Below, piece by piece: positions 33,400-47,117 of a stretch of DNA of 64,000 bases. The translations under genes were made by a program, and so were the position numbers. The stretch is from positions 3,536,001-3,600,000 of the forward strand of contig NC_092672.1 of assembly GCF_964355755.1 (NCBI RefSeq), read 5' to 3'. Positions within the stretch are counted from its first letter, which is position 1. Every line of letters starts with the position of its first letter. The notes below the pieces were generated by a model. It had not been told where the DNA came from, did not search any database, and saw only the letters and a program-made list of their open reading frames with translations. The DNA comes from Antedon mediterranea (Eukaryota > Echinodermata > Crinoidea > Comatulida > Antedonidae).

Positions 33400-34322
33400 C
33401 TTTCACTTTAAAGTTCCATCTGTTATAATGTTCCCTTAAGTTGCAACAGCTATGTTCCCTTTACATCAGATCTGTGATTGTGAACAATTCACATTAGTTT
33501 ACCAGTGAGTGGTGCAGGACTGAATTGTTTTCTCACTTTAAAGCAGAGTCGGCTAACTATTAAAAGCCGGATCAACTTAATCGTGATCACCTTAAGGATT
33601 TTGTCTAAGTTCAATGATGAGCGACATGAAATGAACAAACAACAACGTTTTCAAGTCCTATTTCATGAGTAGGCCGTAGAAGCTAACACCACAATAATAA
33701 TATAAGAATTCTAGGTTCTTGATTTTAATATTTCATCATAAAGGAAGTACCGGCTTCCTTTGTGCATTCATGCATGGCGTGATTTTGAATAATTTGTCAC
33801 TCAAAAAAACACATGATTTGTTAGTTCATAACTTCGTAATAACAGTTTACCATTATATAGCCACCACCAGGTAGGCTTGCTTCATCAACGTCTATGAATG
33901 GATGACTAGTTGGGAGCAGGAACGCTAGTAGATCAAACCCAGTACCGTTTTTGATTGCGATCATGCGGGAAATTACCTCACGACGCTAAATTTAATAGTT
34001 TATGTAAATGTTTGTCCTTTTTTTAATGTCACTTTTCTACACATGTACGGAACAAATTGTATTTTGTTGGCCTATTATAAAGTGCTATAACTTAAATTAA
34101 ATGCTTAAACAGACACACTGTGTAGGCGCGGATGCTGAAACCTCTGAACATTTCGTCATGTCAAAGGTCAAATGAACAACAATAATGTACGATTTTGATT
34201 CAAGCACACAACAACTTATCGTACACTATCAACATAAATATGTATATCTTTAGCATCGAGTGACTAACAGACAGACTACTGTGGGTAGTCGTCGAGTGCA
34301 GCTTGTTGTTGTAGTGCGTCAA
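33400..34322. other. Intergenic, nothing recognised
   Basis: No coding frame, array or mobile-element terminus detected. Confidence 0.4.
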
Positions 34323-34324
34323 TA

Positions 34325-34830
34325 GGGAGGTTTCGCAACCTTACGAATACGATAACGAAAACGGATACGTCATACATTTGTGAAACTTTTGAGCTGATCC
34401 CCATTTCATATCCGTAAAGCGTATTCGTGTTGACGAATATCACCAGTCATATTCGTAACTACAAAACGAGTATAGTTTTTGATCTATTTTTGCACATTTT
34501 GCATTTGAATCAGGAATGATTCATGATTATAATATAATTATAGATTTATTGAAAGTAATTTACTAAAGTAATTTACTAAAATGCCAAATCAATTTTGATA
34601 AATAGCAGTTTTTAAAGTCCTCACTCGCTTTGATGTTACGGTAGGCCTAGGCAGCCAAGCACCAAGCAACACGTACCTTCGCTTCACTCAAATTTACCGC
34701 AGTCATATTTTGGACGTGCCTCAATATTTCGTTGCCATGCGAAACAGATTTGTGTATGGCTTACGAAAACAATACGTGTGCGTGACGTATCCGTTTTCGT
34801 TATCGTATTCGTAGCGTTGCGAAACCTCCC
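34325..34830. mobile_element. 506-bp MITE with 45-bp terminal inverted repeats
   Basis: Left terminus GGGAGGTTTCGCAACC ... TACGAATACGATAACGAAAA is matched by the complement at 34785-34830. A TA lies on both sides (34323-34324 and 34831-34832). Each inverted repeat includes CGGATACGTCA. No internal coding sequence. The TA target suggests mobilisation by a Tc1/mariner-like or ISL2EU-like enzyme. Confidence 0.8.
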
Positions 34831-34990
34831 TAATATCCTTGCATTTCGACTGTTACAACATTCTACGCAGATTTTGAAGCAGGAAACATTGATCAAAGAT
34901 GTACTCATTCTTGCTGAAAACATCGATATTTTAGGTAAAAATGATGAATTTCGATTCTCTAACATTTTGATTCAAAAACTACATCGTAAA

Positions 34991-35023
34991 ATGATGATGA
35001 TGATGATGATGACGATGATGATA

Positions 35024-35064
<41 letters not shown>

Positions 35065-35097
35065 AATGACGATGATAATGATGATGATGATGATGAT
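34991..35097 (+). repeat. (GAT)n microsatellite
   Basis: About 35 near-perfect GAT/ATG trinucleotides. The homologous position in the second copy of this segment (about 45026-45042) has only four. Polymethionine and polyisoleucine frames are artefacts. Confidence 0.95.
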
Positions 35098-35280
35098 ACA
35101 CATGGATATCAACAATGCATAATTTGTGTTTCCACGAAAGAGTGACGAGATTGCAAAGTAAAGAGTGGATACTGACGTCACATTATGTTTTTTAGAAACT
35201 TCAGTAAATGAAGGACCTTTAAACATGATTTGTGGCAGTTGTACAGTGTATTATTTTGATATTAAAGTTTTTATTAAAGT

Positions 35281-38200
35281 CAAATGATCTATGCTTGCAA
35301 TCTGTATCATAGTCTACACATTGTATTCGCTGTGTAATCATAATATGATATGTGATTGCAATCTGTATCATAGTCTACATTGTATTCGCTGTGTAATCAT
35401 AATATGATATGTGATTGCAATCTGTATCATAGTCTACATTGTATTCGCTGTGTAATCATAATATGATATGTGATTGCAATCTGTATCATAGTCTACATTG
35501 TATTCGCTGTGTAATCATAATATGATATGTGATTGCAATCTGTATCATAGTCTACATTGTATTTCGCTGTGTAATCATAATATGATATGTGATTGCAATC
35601 TGTATCATAGTCTACATTGTATTCGCTGTGTAATCATAATACGATCTATGATTGCAATCTGTATCATAGTCTACATTGTATTCGCTGTGTAATCATAATA
35701 TGATATGTGATAGCAATCTGTATCATAGTCTACATTGTATTCGCTGTGTAATCATAATATGATATGTGATAGCAATCTGTATCATAGTCCACATTGTATT
35801 CGCTGTGTAATCATAATATGATATGTGATTGCAATCTGTATCATAGTCTACATTGTATTCGCTGTGTAATCATAATATGATCTATGATTGCAATCTGTAT
35901 CGATAGTCTACATTGTATTCGCTGTGTAATCATAATATGATATGTGATTGCAATCTGTATCATAGTCTACATTGTATTCGCTGTGTAATCATAATATGAT
36001 ATGTGATTGCAATCTGTATCGATAGTCTACATTGTATTCGCTGTGTAATCATAATATGATATGTGATTGCAATCTGTATCATAGTCCACATTGTATTCGC
36101 TGTGTAATCATAATATGATATGTGATTGCAATCTGTATCATAGTCTACATTGTATTCGCTGTGTAATCATAATATGATATGTGATAGCAATCTGTATCAT
36201 AGTCTACATTGTATTCGCTGTGTAATCATAATATGATATGTGATTGCAATCTGTATCATAGTCTACATTGTATTCGCTGTGTAATCATAATATGATATGT
36301 GATAGCAATCTGTATCATAGTCCACATTGTATTCGCTGTGTAATCATAATATGATCTATGATTGCAATCTGTATCATAGTCTACATTGTATTCGCTGTGT
36401 AATCATAATATGATATGTGATAGCAATCTGTATCATAGTCTACATTGTATTCGCTGTGTAATCATAATATGATATGTGATTGCAATCTGTATCATAGTCT
36501 ACATTGTATTCGCTGTGTAATCATAATATGATATGTGATAGCAATCTGTATCATAGTCTACATTGTATTCGCTGTGTAATCATAATATGATATGTGATAG
36601 CAATCTGTATCATAGTCTACATTGTATTCGCTGTGTAATCATAATATGATATGTGATTGCAATCTGTATCATAGTCCACATTGTATTCGCTGTGTAATCA
36701 TAATATGATATGTGATTGCAATCTGTATCATAGTCTACATTGTATTCGCTGTGTAATCATAATATGATATGTGATTGCAATCTGTATCATAGTCTACATT
36801 GTATTCGCTGTGTAATCATAATATGATATGTGATTGCAATCTGTATCATAGTCTACATTGTATTCGCTGTGTAATCATAATATGATATGTGATTGCAATC
36901 TGTATCATAGTCCACATTGTATTCGCTGTGTAATCATAATATGATATGTGATTGCAATCTGTATCATAGTCTACATTGTATTCGCTGTGTAATCATAATA
37001 TGATATGTGATAGCAATCTGTATCATAGTCTACATTGTATTCGCTGTGTAATCATAAAATGATATGTGATAGCAATCTGTATCATAGTCTACATTGTATT
37101 CGCTGTGTAATCATAATATGATATGTGATTGCAATCTGTATCATAGTCTACATTGTATTCGCTGTGTAATCATAATATGATATGTGATTGCAATCTGTAT
37201 CATAGTCCACATTGTATTCGCTGTGTAATCATAATATGATATGTGATTGCAATCTGTATCATAGTCTACATTGTATTCGCTGTGTAATCATAATATGATA
37301 TGTGATTGCAATCTGTATCATAGTCTACATTGTATTCGCTGTGTAATCATAATATGATATGTGATTGCAATCTGTATCATAGTCTACATTGTATTCGCTG
37401 TGTAATCATAATATGATATGTGATAGCAATCTGTATCATAGTCTACATTGTATTCGCTGTGTAATCATAATATGATATGTGATTGCAATCTGTATCATAG
37501 TCTACATTGTATTCGCTGTGTAATCATAATATGATATGTGATAGCAATCTGTATCATAGTCTACATTGTATTCGCTGTGTAATCATAATATGATATGTGA
37601 TAGCAATCTGTATCATAGTCTACATTGTATTCGCTGTGTAATCATAATATGATATGTGATTGCAATCTGTATCATAGTCCACATTGTATTCGCTGTGTAA
37701 TCATAATATGATATGTGATAGCAATCTGTATCATAGTCTACATTGTATTCGCTGTGTAATCATAATATGATATGTGATTGCAATCTGTATCATAGTCTAC
37801 ATTGTATTCGCTGTGTAATCATAATATGATATGTGATTGCAATCTGTATCATAGTCTACATTGTATTCGCTGTGTAATCATAATATGATATGTGATTGCA
37901 ATCTGTATCATAGTCTACATTGTATTCGCTGTGTAATCATAATATGATATGTGATAGCAATCTGTATCATAGTCCACATTGTAATCGCTGTGTAATCATA
38001 ATATGATATGTGATAGCAATCTGTATCATAGTCTACATTGTATTCGCTGTGTAATCATAATATGATATGTGATTGCAATCTGTATCATAGTCTACATTGT
38101 ATTCGCTGTGTAATCATAATATGATATGTGATTGCAATCTGTATCATAGTCTACATTGTATTCGCTGTGTAATCATAATATGATATGTGATTGCAATCTG

Positions 38201-41200
38201 TATCATAGTCTACATTGTATTCGCTGTGTAATCATAATATGATATGTGATAGCAATCTGTATCATAGTCTACATTGTATTCGCTGTGTAATCATAATATG
38301 ATATGTGATAGCAATCTGTATCATAGTCTACATTGTATTCGCTGTGTAATCATAATATGATATGTGATTGCAATCTGTATCATAGTCTACATTGTATTCG
38401 CTGTGTAATCATAATATGATATGTGATTGCAATCTGTATCATAGTCTACATTGTATTCGCTGTGTAATCATAATATGATATGTGATAGCAATCTGTATCA
38501 TAGTCTACATTGTATTCGCTGTGTAATCATAATATGATATGTGATAGCAATCTGTATCATAGTCCACATTGTATTCGCTGTGTAATCATAATATGATATG
38601 TGATTGCAATCTGTATCATAGTCTACATTGTATTCGCTGTGTAATCATAATATGATATGTGATAGCAATCTGTATCATAGTCTACATTGTAATCGCTGTG
38701 TAATCATAATATGATATGTGATTGCAATCTGTATCATAGTCTACATTGTATTCGCTGTGTAATCATAATATGATATGTGATTGCAATCTGTATCATAGTC
38801 CACATTGTAATCGCTGTGTAATCATAATATGATATGTGATAGCAATCTGTATCATAGTCTACATTGTATTCGCTGTGTAATCATAATATGATATGTGATT
38901 GCAATCTGTATCATAGTCTACATTGTATTCGCTGTGTAATCATAATATGATATGTGATAGCAATCTGTATCATAGTCTACATTGTATTCGCTGTGTAATC
39001 ATAATATGATATGTGATAGCAATCTGTATCATAGTCCACATTGTATTCGCTGTGTAATCATAATATGATATGTGATAGCAATCTGTATCATAGTCTACAT
39101 TGTATTCGCTGTGTAATCATAATATGATATGTGATTGCAATCTGTATCATAGTCTACATTGTATTCGCTGTGTAATCATAATATGATATGTGATAGCAAT
39201 CTGTATCATAGTCTACATTGTATTCGCTGTGTAATCATAATATGATATGTGATAGCAATCTGTATCATAGTCCACATTGTATTCGCTGTGTAATCATAAT
39301 ATGATATGTGATTGCAATCTGTATCATAGTCCACATTGTAATCGCTGTGTAATCATAATATGATATGTGATAGCAATCTGTATCATAGTCTACATTGTAT
39401 TCGCTGTGTAATCATAATATGATATGTGATTGCAATCTGTATCATAGTCTACATTGTATTCGCTGTGTAATCATAATATGATATGTGATAGCAATCTGTA
39501 TCATAGTCTACATTGTATTCGCTGTGTAATCATAATATGATATATGATTGCAATCTGTATCATAGTCTACATTGTATTCGCTGTGTAATCATAATATGAT
39601 ATGTGATTGCAATCTGTATCATAGTCTACATTGTATTCGCTGTGTAATCATAATATGATATGTGATTGCAATCTGTATCATAGTCTACATTGTATTCGCT
39701 GTGTAATCATAATATGATCTATGATTGCAATCTGTATCATAGTCTACATTGTATTCGCTGTGTAATCATAATATGATATGTGATTGCAATCTGTATCATA
39801 GTCTACATTGTATTCGCTGTGTAATCATAATATGATATGTGATTGCAATCTGTATCATAGTCCACATTGTATTCGCTGTGTAATCATAATATGATATGTG
39901 ATTGCAATCTGTATCATAGTCTACATTGTATTCGCTGTGTAATCATAATATGATCTATGATTGCAATCTGTATCATAGTCTACATTGTATTCGCTGTGTA
40001 ATCATAATATGATATGTGATTGCAATCTGTATCATAGTCTACATTGTATTCGCTGTGTAATCATAATATGATATGTGATTGCAATCTGTATCATAGTCCA
40101 CATTGTATTCGCTGTGTAATCATAATATGATATGTGATTGCAATCTGTATCATAGTCCACATTGTATTCGCTGTGTAATCATAATATGATATGTGATTGC
40201 AATCTGTATCATAGTCTACATTGTATTCGCTGTGTAATCATAATATGATATGTGATTGCAATCTGTATCATAGTCCACATTGTATTCGCTGTGTAATCAT
40301 AATATGATATGTGATTGCAATCTGTATCATAGTCTACATTGTATTCGCTGTGTAATCATAATATGATATGTGATTGCAATCTGTATCATAGTCTACATTG
40401 TATTCGCTGTGTAATCATAATATGATATGTGATTGCAATCTGTATCATAGTCTACATTGTATTCGCTGTGTAATCATAATATGATATGTGATAGCAATCT
40501 GTATCATAGTCTACATTGTATTCGCTGTGTAATCATAATATGATATGTGATAGCAATCTGTATCATAGTCCACATTGTATTCGCTGTGTAATCATAATAT
40601 GATATGTGATTGCAATCTGTATCATAGTCTACATTGTATTCGCTGTGTAATCATAATATGATATGTGATTGCAATCTGTATCATAGTCCACATTGTATTC
40701 GCTGTGTAATCATAATATGATATGTGATAGCAATCTGTATCATAGTCTACATTGTATTCGCTGTGTAATCATAATATGATATATGATTGCAATCTGTATC
40801 ATAGTCCACATTGTATTCGCTGTGTAATCATAATATGATATATGATTGCAATCTGTATCATAGTCTACATTGTATTCGCTGTGTAATCATAATATGATAT
40901 GTGATTGCAATCTGTATCATAGTCTACATTGTAATCGCTGTGTAATCATAATATGATATGTGATTGCAATCTGTATCATAGTCCACATTGTAATCGCTGT
41001 GTAATCATAATATGATATGTGATTGCAATCTGTATCATAGTCCACATTGTATTCGCTGTGTAATCATAATATGATATGTGATTGCAATCTGTATCATAGT
41101 CTACATTGTAATCGCTGTGTAATCATAATATGATATGTGATAGCAATCTGTATCATAGTCTACATTGTATTCGCTGTGTAATCATAATATGATATATGAT

Positions 41201-43602
41201 TGCAATCTGTATCATAGTCTACATTGTATTCGCTGTGTAATCATAATATGATATGTGATAGCAATCTGTATCATAGTCCACATTGTAATCGCTGTGTAAT
41301 CATAATATGATATGTGATAGCAATCTGTATCATAGTCTACATTGTATTCGCTGTGTAATCATAATATGATATGTGATTGCAATCTGTATCATAGTCTACA
41401 TTGTATTCGCTGTGTAATCATAAAATGATATGTGATAGCAATCTGTATCATAGTCTACATTGTATTCGCTGTGTAATCATAATATGATATGTGATAGCAA
41501 TCTGTATCATAGTCTACATTGTATTCGCTGTGTAATCATAATATGATATGTGATTGCAATCTGTATCATAGTCTACATTGTATTCGCTGTGTAATCATAA
41601 TATGATATGTGATAGCAATCTGTATCATAGTCCACATTGTAATCGCTGTGTAATCATAATATGATATGTGATAGCAATCTGTATCATAGTCTACATTGTA
41701 TTCGCTGTGTAATCATAATATGATATGTGATTGCAATCTGTATCATAGTCTACATTGTATTCGCTGTGTAATCATAATATGATATGTGATTGCAATCTGT
41801 ATCATAGTCTACATTGTATTCGCTGTGTAATCATAATATGATATGTGATTGCAATCTGTATCATAGTCTACATTGTATTCGCTGTGTAATCATAATATGA
41901 TATGTGATAGCAATCTGTATCATAGTCTACATTGTATTCGCTGTGTAATCATAATATGATATGTGATAGCAATCTGTATCATAGTCTACATTGTATTCGC
42001 TGTGTAATCATAATATGATATGTGATTGCAATCTGTATCATAGTCTACATTGTATTCGCTGTGTAATCATAATATGATATGTGATTGCAATCTGTATCAT
42101 AGTCTACATTGTATTCGCTGTGTAATCATAATATGATATGTGATAGCAATCTGTATCATAGTCTACATTGTATTCGCTGTGTAATCATAATATGATATGT
42201 GATAGCAATCTGTATCATAGTCCACATTGTATTCGCTGTGTAATCATAATATGATATGTGATTGCAATCTGTATCATAGTCTACATTGTATTCGCTGTGT
42301 AATCATAATATGATATGTGATAGCAATCTGTATCATAGTCTACATTGTAATCGCTGTGTAATCATAATATGATATGTGATTGCAATCTGTATCATAGTCT
42401 ACATTGTATTCGCTGTGTAATCATAATATGATATGTGATTGCAATCTGTATCATAGTCCACATTGTAATCGCTGTGTAATCATAATATGATATGTGATAG
42501 CAATCTGTATCATAGTCTACATTGTATTCGCTGTGTAATCATAATATGATATGTGATTGCAATCTGTATCATAGTCTACATTGTATTCGCTGTGTAATCA
42601 TAATATGATATGTGATAGCAATCTGTATCATAGTCTACATTGTATTCGCTGTGTAATCATAATATGATATGTGATAGCAATCTGTATCATAGTCCACATT
42701 GTATTCGCTGTGTAATCATAATATGATATGTGATAGCAATCTGTATCATAGTCTACATTGTATTCGCTGTGTAATCATAATATGATATGTGATTGCAATC
42801 TGTATCATAGTCTACATTGTATTCGCTGTGTAATCATAATATGATATGTGATAGCAATCTGTATCATAGTCTACATTGTATTCGCTGTGTAATCATAATA
42901 TGATATGTGATAGCAATCTGTATCATAGTCCACATTGTATTCGCTGTGTAATCATAATATGATATGTGATTGCAATCTGTATCATAGTCCACATTGTAAT
43001 CGCTGTGTAATCATAATATGATATGTGATAGCAATCTGTATCATAGTCTACATTGTATTCGCTGTGTAATCATAATATGATATGTGATTGCAATCTGTAT
43101 CATAGTCTACATTGTATTCGCTGTGTAATCATAATATGATATGTGATAGCAATCTGTATCATAGTCTACATTGTATTCGCTGTGTAATCATAATATGATA
43201 TATGATTGCAATCTGTATCATAGTCTACATTGTATTCGCTGTGTAATCATAATATGATATGTGATTGCAATCTGTATCATAGTCTACATTGTATTCGCTG
43301 TGTAATCATAATATGATATGTGATTGCAATCTGTATCATAGTCTACATTGTATTCGCTGTGTAATCATAATATGATATGTGATAGCAATCTGTATCATAG
43401 TCTACATTGTATTCGCTGTGTAATCATAATATGATATATGATTGCAATCTGTATCATAGTCTACATTGTATTCGCTGTGTAATCATAATATGATATGTGA
43501 TAGCAATCTGTATCATAGTCTACATTGTATTCGCTGTGTAATCATAATATGATATGTGATTGCAATCTGTATCATAGTCTACATTGTATTTCGCTGTGTG
43601 AA
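35281..43602 (+). repeat. 59-bp satellite, about 141 copies
   Basis: The monomer reads ATTGTATTCGCTGTGTAATC + ATAATATGATATGTGATTGC + AATCTGTATCATAGTCTAC. Three diagnostic variants segregate: GATTGCAATC/GATAGCAATC, TCTAC/TCCAC and TATTCG/TAATCG. GATTGCAATC is a 10-bp palindrome broken in the A variant. A block of about 31 monomers (about 37870-39715) recurs with identical variants 3658 bp (62 monomers) later, at about 41528-43373. No gene lies inside. Confidence 0.95.
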
Positions 43603-43830
43603 TCGTTATTGAGTTGTTTTTCTTCTCGTTACGTCACAATGTGTTCTTGTTACGAGCACGCTATAAGGAAGTTATCAAAACGATCTCCCTTCCGATCTCT
43701 TTCCTTATAAATCCAAACTGGCAGAATGTTGTCTTTTTGGTGAAGGAAATAAAACTAATATTTAAAAGAAAAATGAAACAAATTCCAAGATCAGAACTTC
43801 AGATTATTATTACATCTCACGCATAGAGGC
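43577..43830 (+). repeat. Right flank of the 59-bp satellite, duplicated at 45460-45660
   Basis: TTATTGAGTTGTTTTTCTTC, GGAAGTTATCAAAACGATCTC and TTCCGATCTCTTTCCTTATAAA recur at 45478-45590 in the same order. Open frames crossing it are fortuitous. Confidence 0.75.
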
Positions 43831-43992
43831 CTATCATAACATAAGAAAGTTAAGCACAATATTATCTTATAGCCATCTTGTTTATAATAGATAACATTTC
43901 TCAACTTAATTGTTTTCTGATTTACTTGTTTACAACAGTGTTTATAAGAATAAATGTGCAATAAAATATTCTATTTATCAATATTTTCCTAA

Positions 43993-44131
43993 AGCTCTGT
44001 CCACACTATCAAACTAGTTTGACAAAAAAATGGTGATGTGCCCAAATATGGAAGTGATATGACATCATCGTGTCCATATATGGGCACATCACATTTGTTG
44101 TCACATACAATTTGATAGTGTAGACAGAGCT
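43993..44131. mobile_element. 139-bp MITE
   Basis: Inverted termini AGCTCTGTCCACACTATCAAA and TTTGATAGTGTAGACAGAGCT are flanked by TAA on both sides (43990-43992 and 44132-44134). The interior is itself palindromic (GATGTGCCCAAATATGG against CCATATATGGGCACATC). This terminus type is widespread in invertebrates. TAA targets fit PIF/Harbinger-mobilised MITEs. Confidence 0.75.
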
Positions 44132-44487
44132 TAAGAAGCAGAGCATTACAGACTACTGAGGATCAATGATCAGGTTTCATGTGTAAATCCACCTCTTTGT
44201 TTACCTCACAATTGTTTTTGCAAAGAACGTTACACAGAATCGATGGAATAGAAAAAAGAACCAAACATCTATCCCATTAGTATTGACGTAACGTTTTGCC
44301 TCCCCACAGTGTTGTCTGCCTATAAGCGAGGTACAAATTGTTTCCTATACATTAGAAAGGCATTCTGCAACTGACTTAGTATTTTGCGGCATAGGCCTAC
44401 ATACCTTGACCCTTTAAAAAAAACATTTATGTTGCAGTCGCTTCATTTTTCAAACTTGTTATATAATAATATTACTCATGCATCATA

Positions 44488-44756
44488 AAGGCCAATTTAC
44501 ACAGACGGTAACGATAATGAAAATATAGCATCTATGTTATTCCTTATGACCGTTTACACACAACGCGGAGCGGACGGACGGTTTCCGCGCGCTCATGATA
44601 GATACAGATTCTACGTGGGACAAGCTACGCGGTATTCCGCTCAGGATAGATACAGATTCTACGTGGGACAAGCTACGCGGTATTCCGCTCAGGATAAATA
44701 CAGATTCTACGTGGGACAAGCTACGCGGTATTCCGCTTACCGTCTGTGTTGGCCTT
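44488..44756. mobile_element. 269-bp MITE with three internal 48-bp repeats
   Basis: Inverted termini AAGGCCAATTTACACAGACGG and CCGTCTGTGTTGGCCTT are flanked by TA (44486-44487, 44757-44758). The interior has three exact-length tandem units (44592-44639, 44640-44687, 44688-44735) beginning CTCA(T/G)GATA and containing TACGTGGGACAAGCTACGCG. Open frames through it follow from 48 being a multiple of 3. Confidence 0.8.
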
Positions 44757-44849
44757 TATTGTTTTGTCAATACACATTACTCTTTTCGATTGGCGTGCCA
44801 TACATTACCCATGTAGAGAATGCACCTTGAAGAAAATAGTAATCCAAGT

Positions 44850-45720
44850 TCTCAAGTTCACTTTTATGTTCTTAATTGAATATATACTATGTATTTATCA
44901 ACATTAATGTTTCTCGTTATGAGTAGGGATTTAGACAACATTTATGGAAAAACGTTGATATTATAGTAAAGTTTATTTTCGGTAAAATGGTGAATTTAAT
45001 CTAATATTTCGATTAAACACTATTACATGATGATGATGACGCACGCGCACATGTATTAATAATAGCATAATTTGTGTTTCCACGAAAAAAGAATGTTTAG
45101 GCCTAAATAGAGGGCGTCAATCTTGAATAAGGCAGGTCAAAGCTTGCGTCTACGGTCCGTTTTAAGTGTAAACATGCAACGCATTAAGATGAAACATCCA
45201 CGCCTTAATAACCTAGATTTGAACATTAGTAGGCCTACAGAGCTTGATGATTTAGATTTTGACGAGATTGCGAAAGTATTAAAAGAGTGAGCACTGACGT
45301 CACATTAGGTTTTAAAAACTTCAATAATGGAGGACCTTTTAAACACATGCATTTGTGGAAGTTGTATAAACATTGTTTTAATTGTGTTAATTATAATAAT
45401 ATTAACGTTTTATTAAAGTCAAAATTATATGAGATTTCAATCTGTATCATTATTGCATTATTTCGCTGTGTAACCGTTATTGAGTTGTTTTTCTTCTCGT
45501 TATACGCCACAATAGGTTCTTGTTACCATCGCGATATGAGGAAGTTATCAAAACGATCTCTTTTCCGATCTCTTTCCTTATAAACCATAACCGGCAGAAT
45601 GTTGTCTTTCTGGTGAAGCAAATAGATCTAATATTACCTATATTTGTCTATAAGAATCAATGTGCAATAATCATTACGGTTCTATTTATCAATATTTTCT
45701 AAGAAGCAAAACATACCGGG
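44850..45720 (+). repeat. Second copy of the satellite-bearing segment, without amplification
   Basis: It aligns with 34870-35283 plus 43577-43830: GCATAATTTGTGTTTCCACGA, ACTGACGTCACATTA and ATTAAAGTCAAA occur in order. Then a single 59-bp-like monomer (about 45430-45475: TTTCAATCTGTATCAT ... TTTCGCTGTGTAACCG) runs straight into the right flank. It also has a four-unit GAT tract. No gene is recognised. Confidence 0.8.
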
Positions 45721-45759
45721 CCTGTAACTATGTTGAGGATCATGCGATGGTCATTGCAT

Positions 45760-46110
45760 TTTGGTTGTACTCGCGCACAGTGATAATGAATAGGATATGA
45801 TTAAAACCAGTGAGAAGCTTACCACTGTGCGCTATTATACCCATGTTGGTTGTACACGCGCACAGTGATAATGAATAGGATACGATTAAAATCAGTGAGA
45901 AGCTTACCACTGTGTGCTACTATACCCATGTTGGTTGTACACGCACAGTGATAATGAATAGGATACGATTAAAATCAGTGAGAAGCTTACCACTGTGTGC
46001 TACTATACCCATCTTGGTTGGACTCGCGCACATGGATTAATGAATAGGATACGAATAAAATCAGTGAGAAGTTTAGCACTGTGCGCTAATTAATACCAAT
46101 CTTGGTTTAA
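45760..46110 (+). repeat. 85-bp tandem repeat, four copies, hairpin monomer
   Basis: Units begin TTGGTTGTACACGCGCACAG and contain the inverted pair GCGCACAGTG ... CACTGTGCGC around AGTGAGAAGCTTAC. The four copies decay toward the right end. Confidence 0.85.
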
Positions 46111-46597
46111 TACTATAGCGAACAGTAAAATGAATATGTCTGAATCCACCCCTTTCTTTACTCTACCTAGAACAATTGATCGATGGAGTATAGATTCCAC
46201 ACGAAAAATAACGCGAAATAATAACACGCGAAAACAAATAATGTTACTACGCGAAAAAATTAATAATTATTATAGCAATTTTGTTTCTTCTCATGCCTAT
46301 TGATTTTGAATATCACAATACGTTTTATTTGGCATCTGATTTGACTCTGGATCCTCCCTAAACAAAATACTTACCTTTTAGTTCGAGTGTCAATCATTTT
46401 ATATTTTATTATGTTGCCGCATACAAAATGTTGTATTTTTGTTTAAATTAATTGAAGCTGAAGTTTTCAAGATTTTTCAAGAGCATTTATTTTTACAAGA
46501 TTGACAATATAAAAATACTGAACATTGTGATTATGATTAAAACATTTAAAAATAATTGATTAGGTTTAATTAAATTGTTTATTAATGGTAACATGAT
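46111..46597. other. No recognisable feature
   Basis: AT-rich sequence with a short ACGCGAAAA-type direct repeat at about 46200-46255 and nothing else. Confidence 0.4.
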
Positions 46598-47117
46598 TGC
46601 ATCAACATGCGCATAACATATTACTGTGCGTCACTCTTGGGTCATCATCAACATGAGTATAACATATTACTGTACGTCACTCTTGGGTCATCATCAACAT
46701 GAGTATAACATATTACTGTGCGTCACTCTTGGGTCATCATCAACATGAGTATAACATATTACTGTGCGTCACTCTTGGGTTATCATCAACATGAGTATAA
46801 CATATTACTGTACGTCACTCTTGGGTCATCATCAACATGAGTATAACATATTACTGTACGTCACTCTTGGGTCATCATCAACATGAGTATAACATATTAC
46901 TGTACGTCACTCTTGGGTCATCATCAACATGAGTATAACATATTACTGTGCGTCACTCCTGGGTCATCATCAACATGAGTATAACATATTACTGTACGTC
47001 ACTCTTGGGTCATCATCAACATGAGTATAACATATTACTGTGCGTCACTCTTGGGTTATCATCAATATAGTACTGACATATTACTGTGCGTCACGCTTGG
47101 GTTATCATCAATATAGT
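46598..47117 (+). repeat. 46-bp minisatellite, about 11 copies
   Basis: Unit CATCATCAACATGAGTATAA + CATATTACTGTGCGTCACTC + TTGGGT. Copies are nearly identical except the first (ATGCGCATAAC) and the last two, which are diverged. Confidence 0.93.

Noticed and set aside
34972-35226. Polyisoleucine / polymethionine proteins
   Set aside because: Translations of the (GAT)n microsatellite.
35281-43602. CRISPR-like array of 59-bp units
   Set aside because: There are no spacers: whole monomers are contiguous and the genome is animal. It is a satellite.
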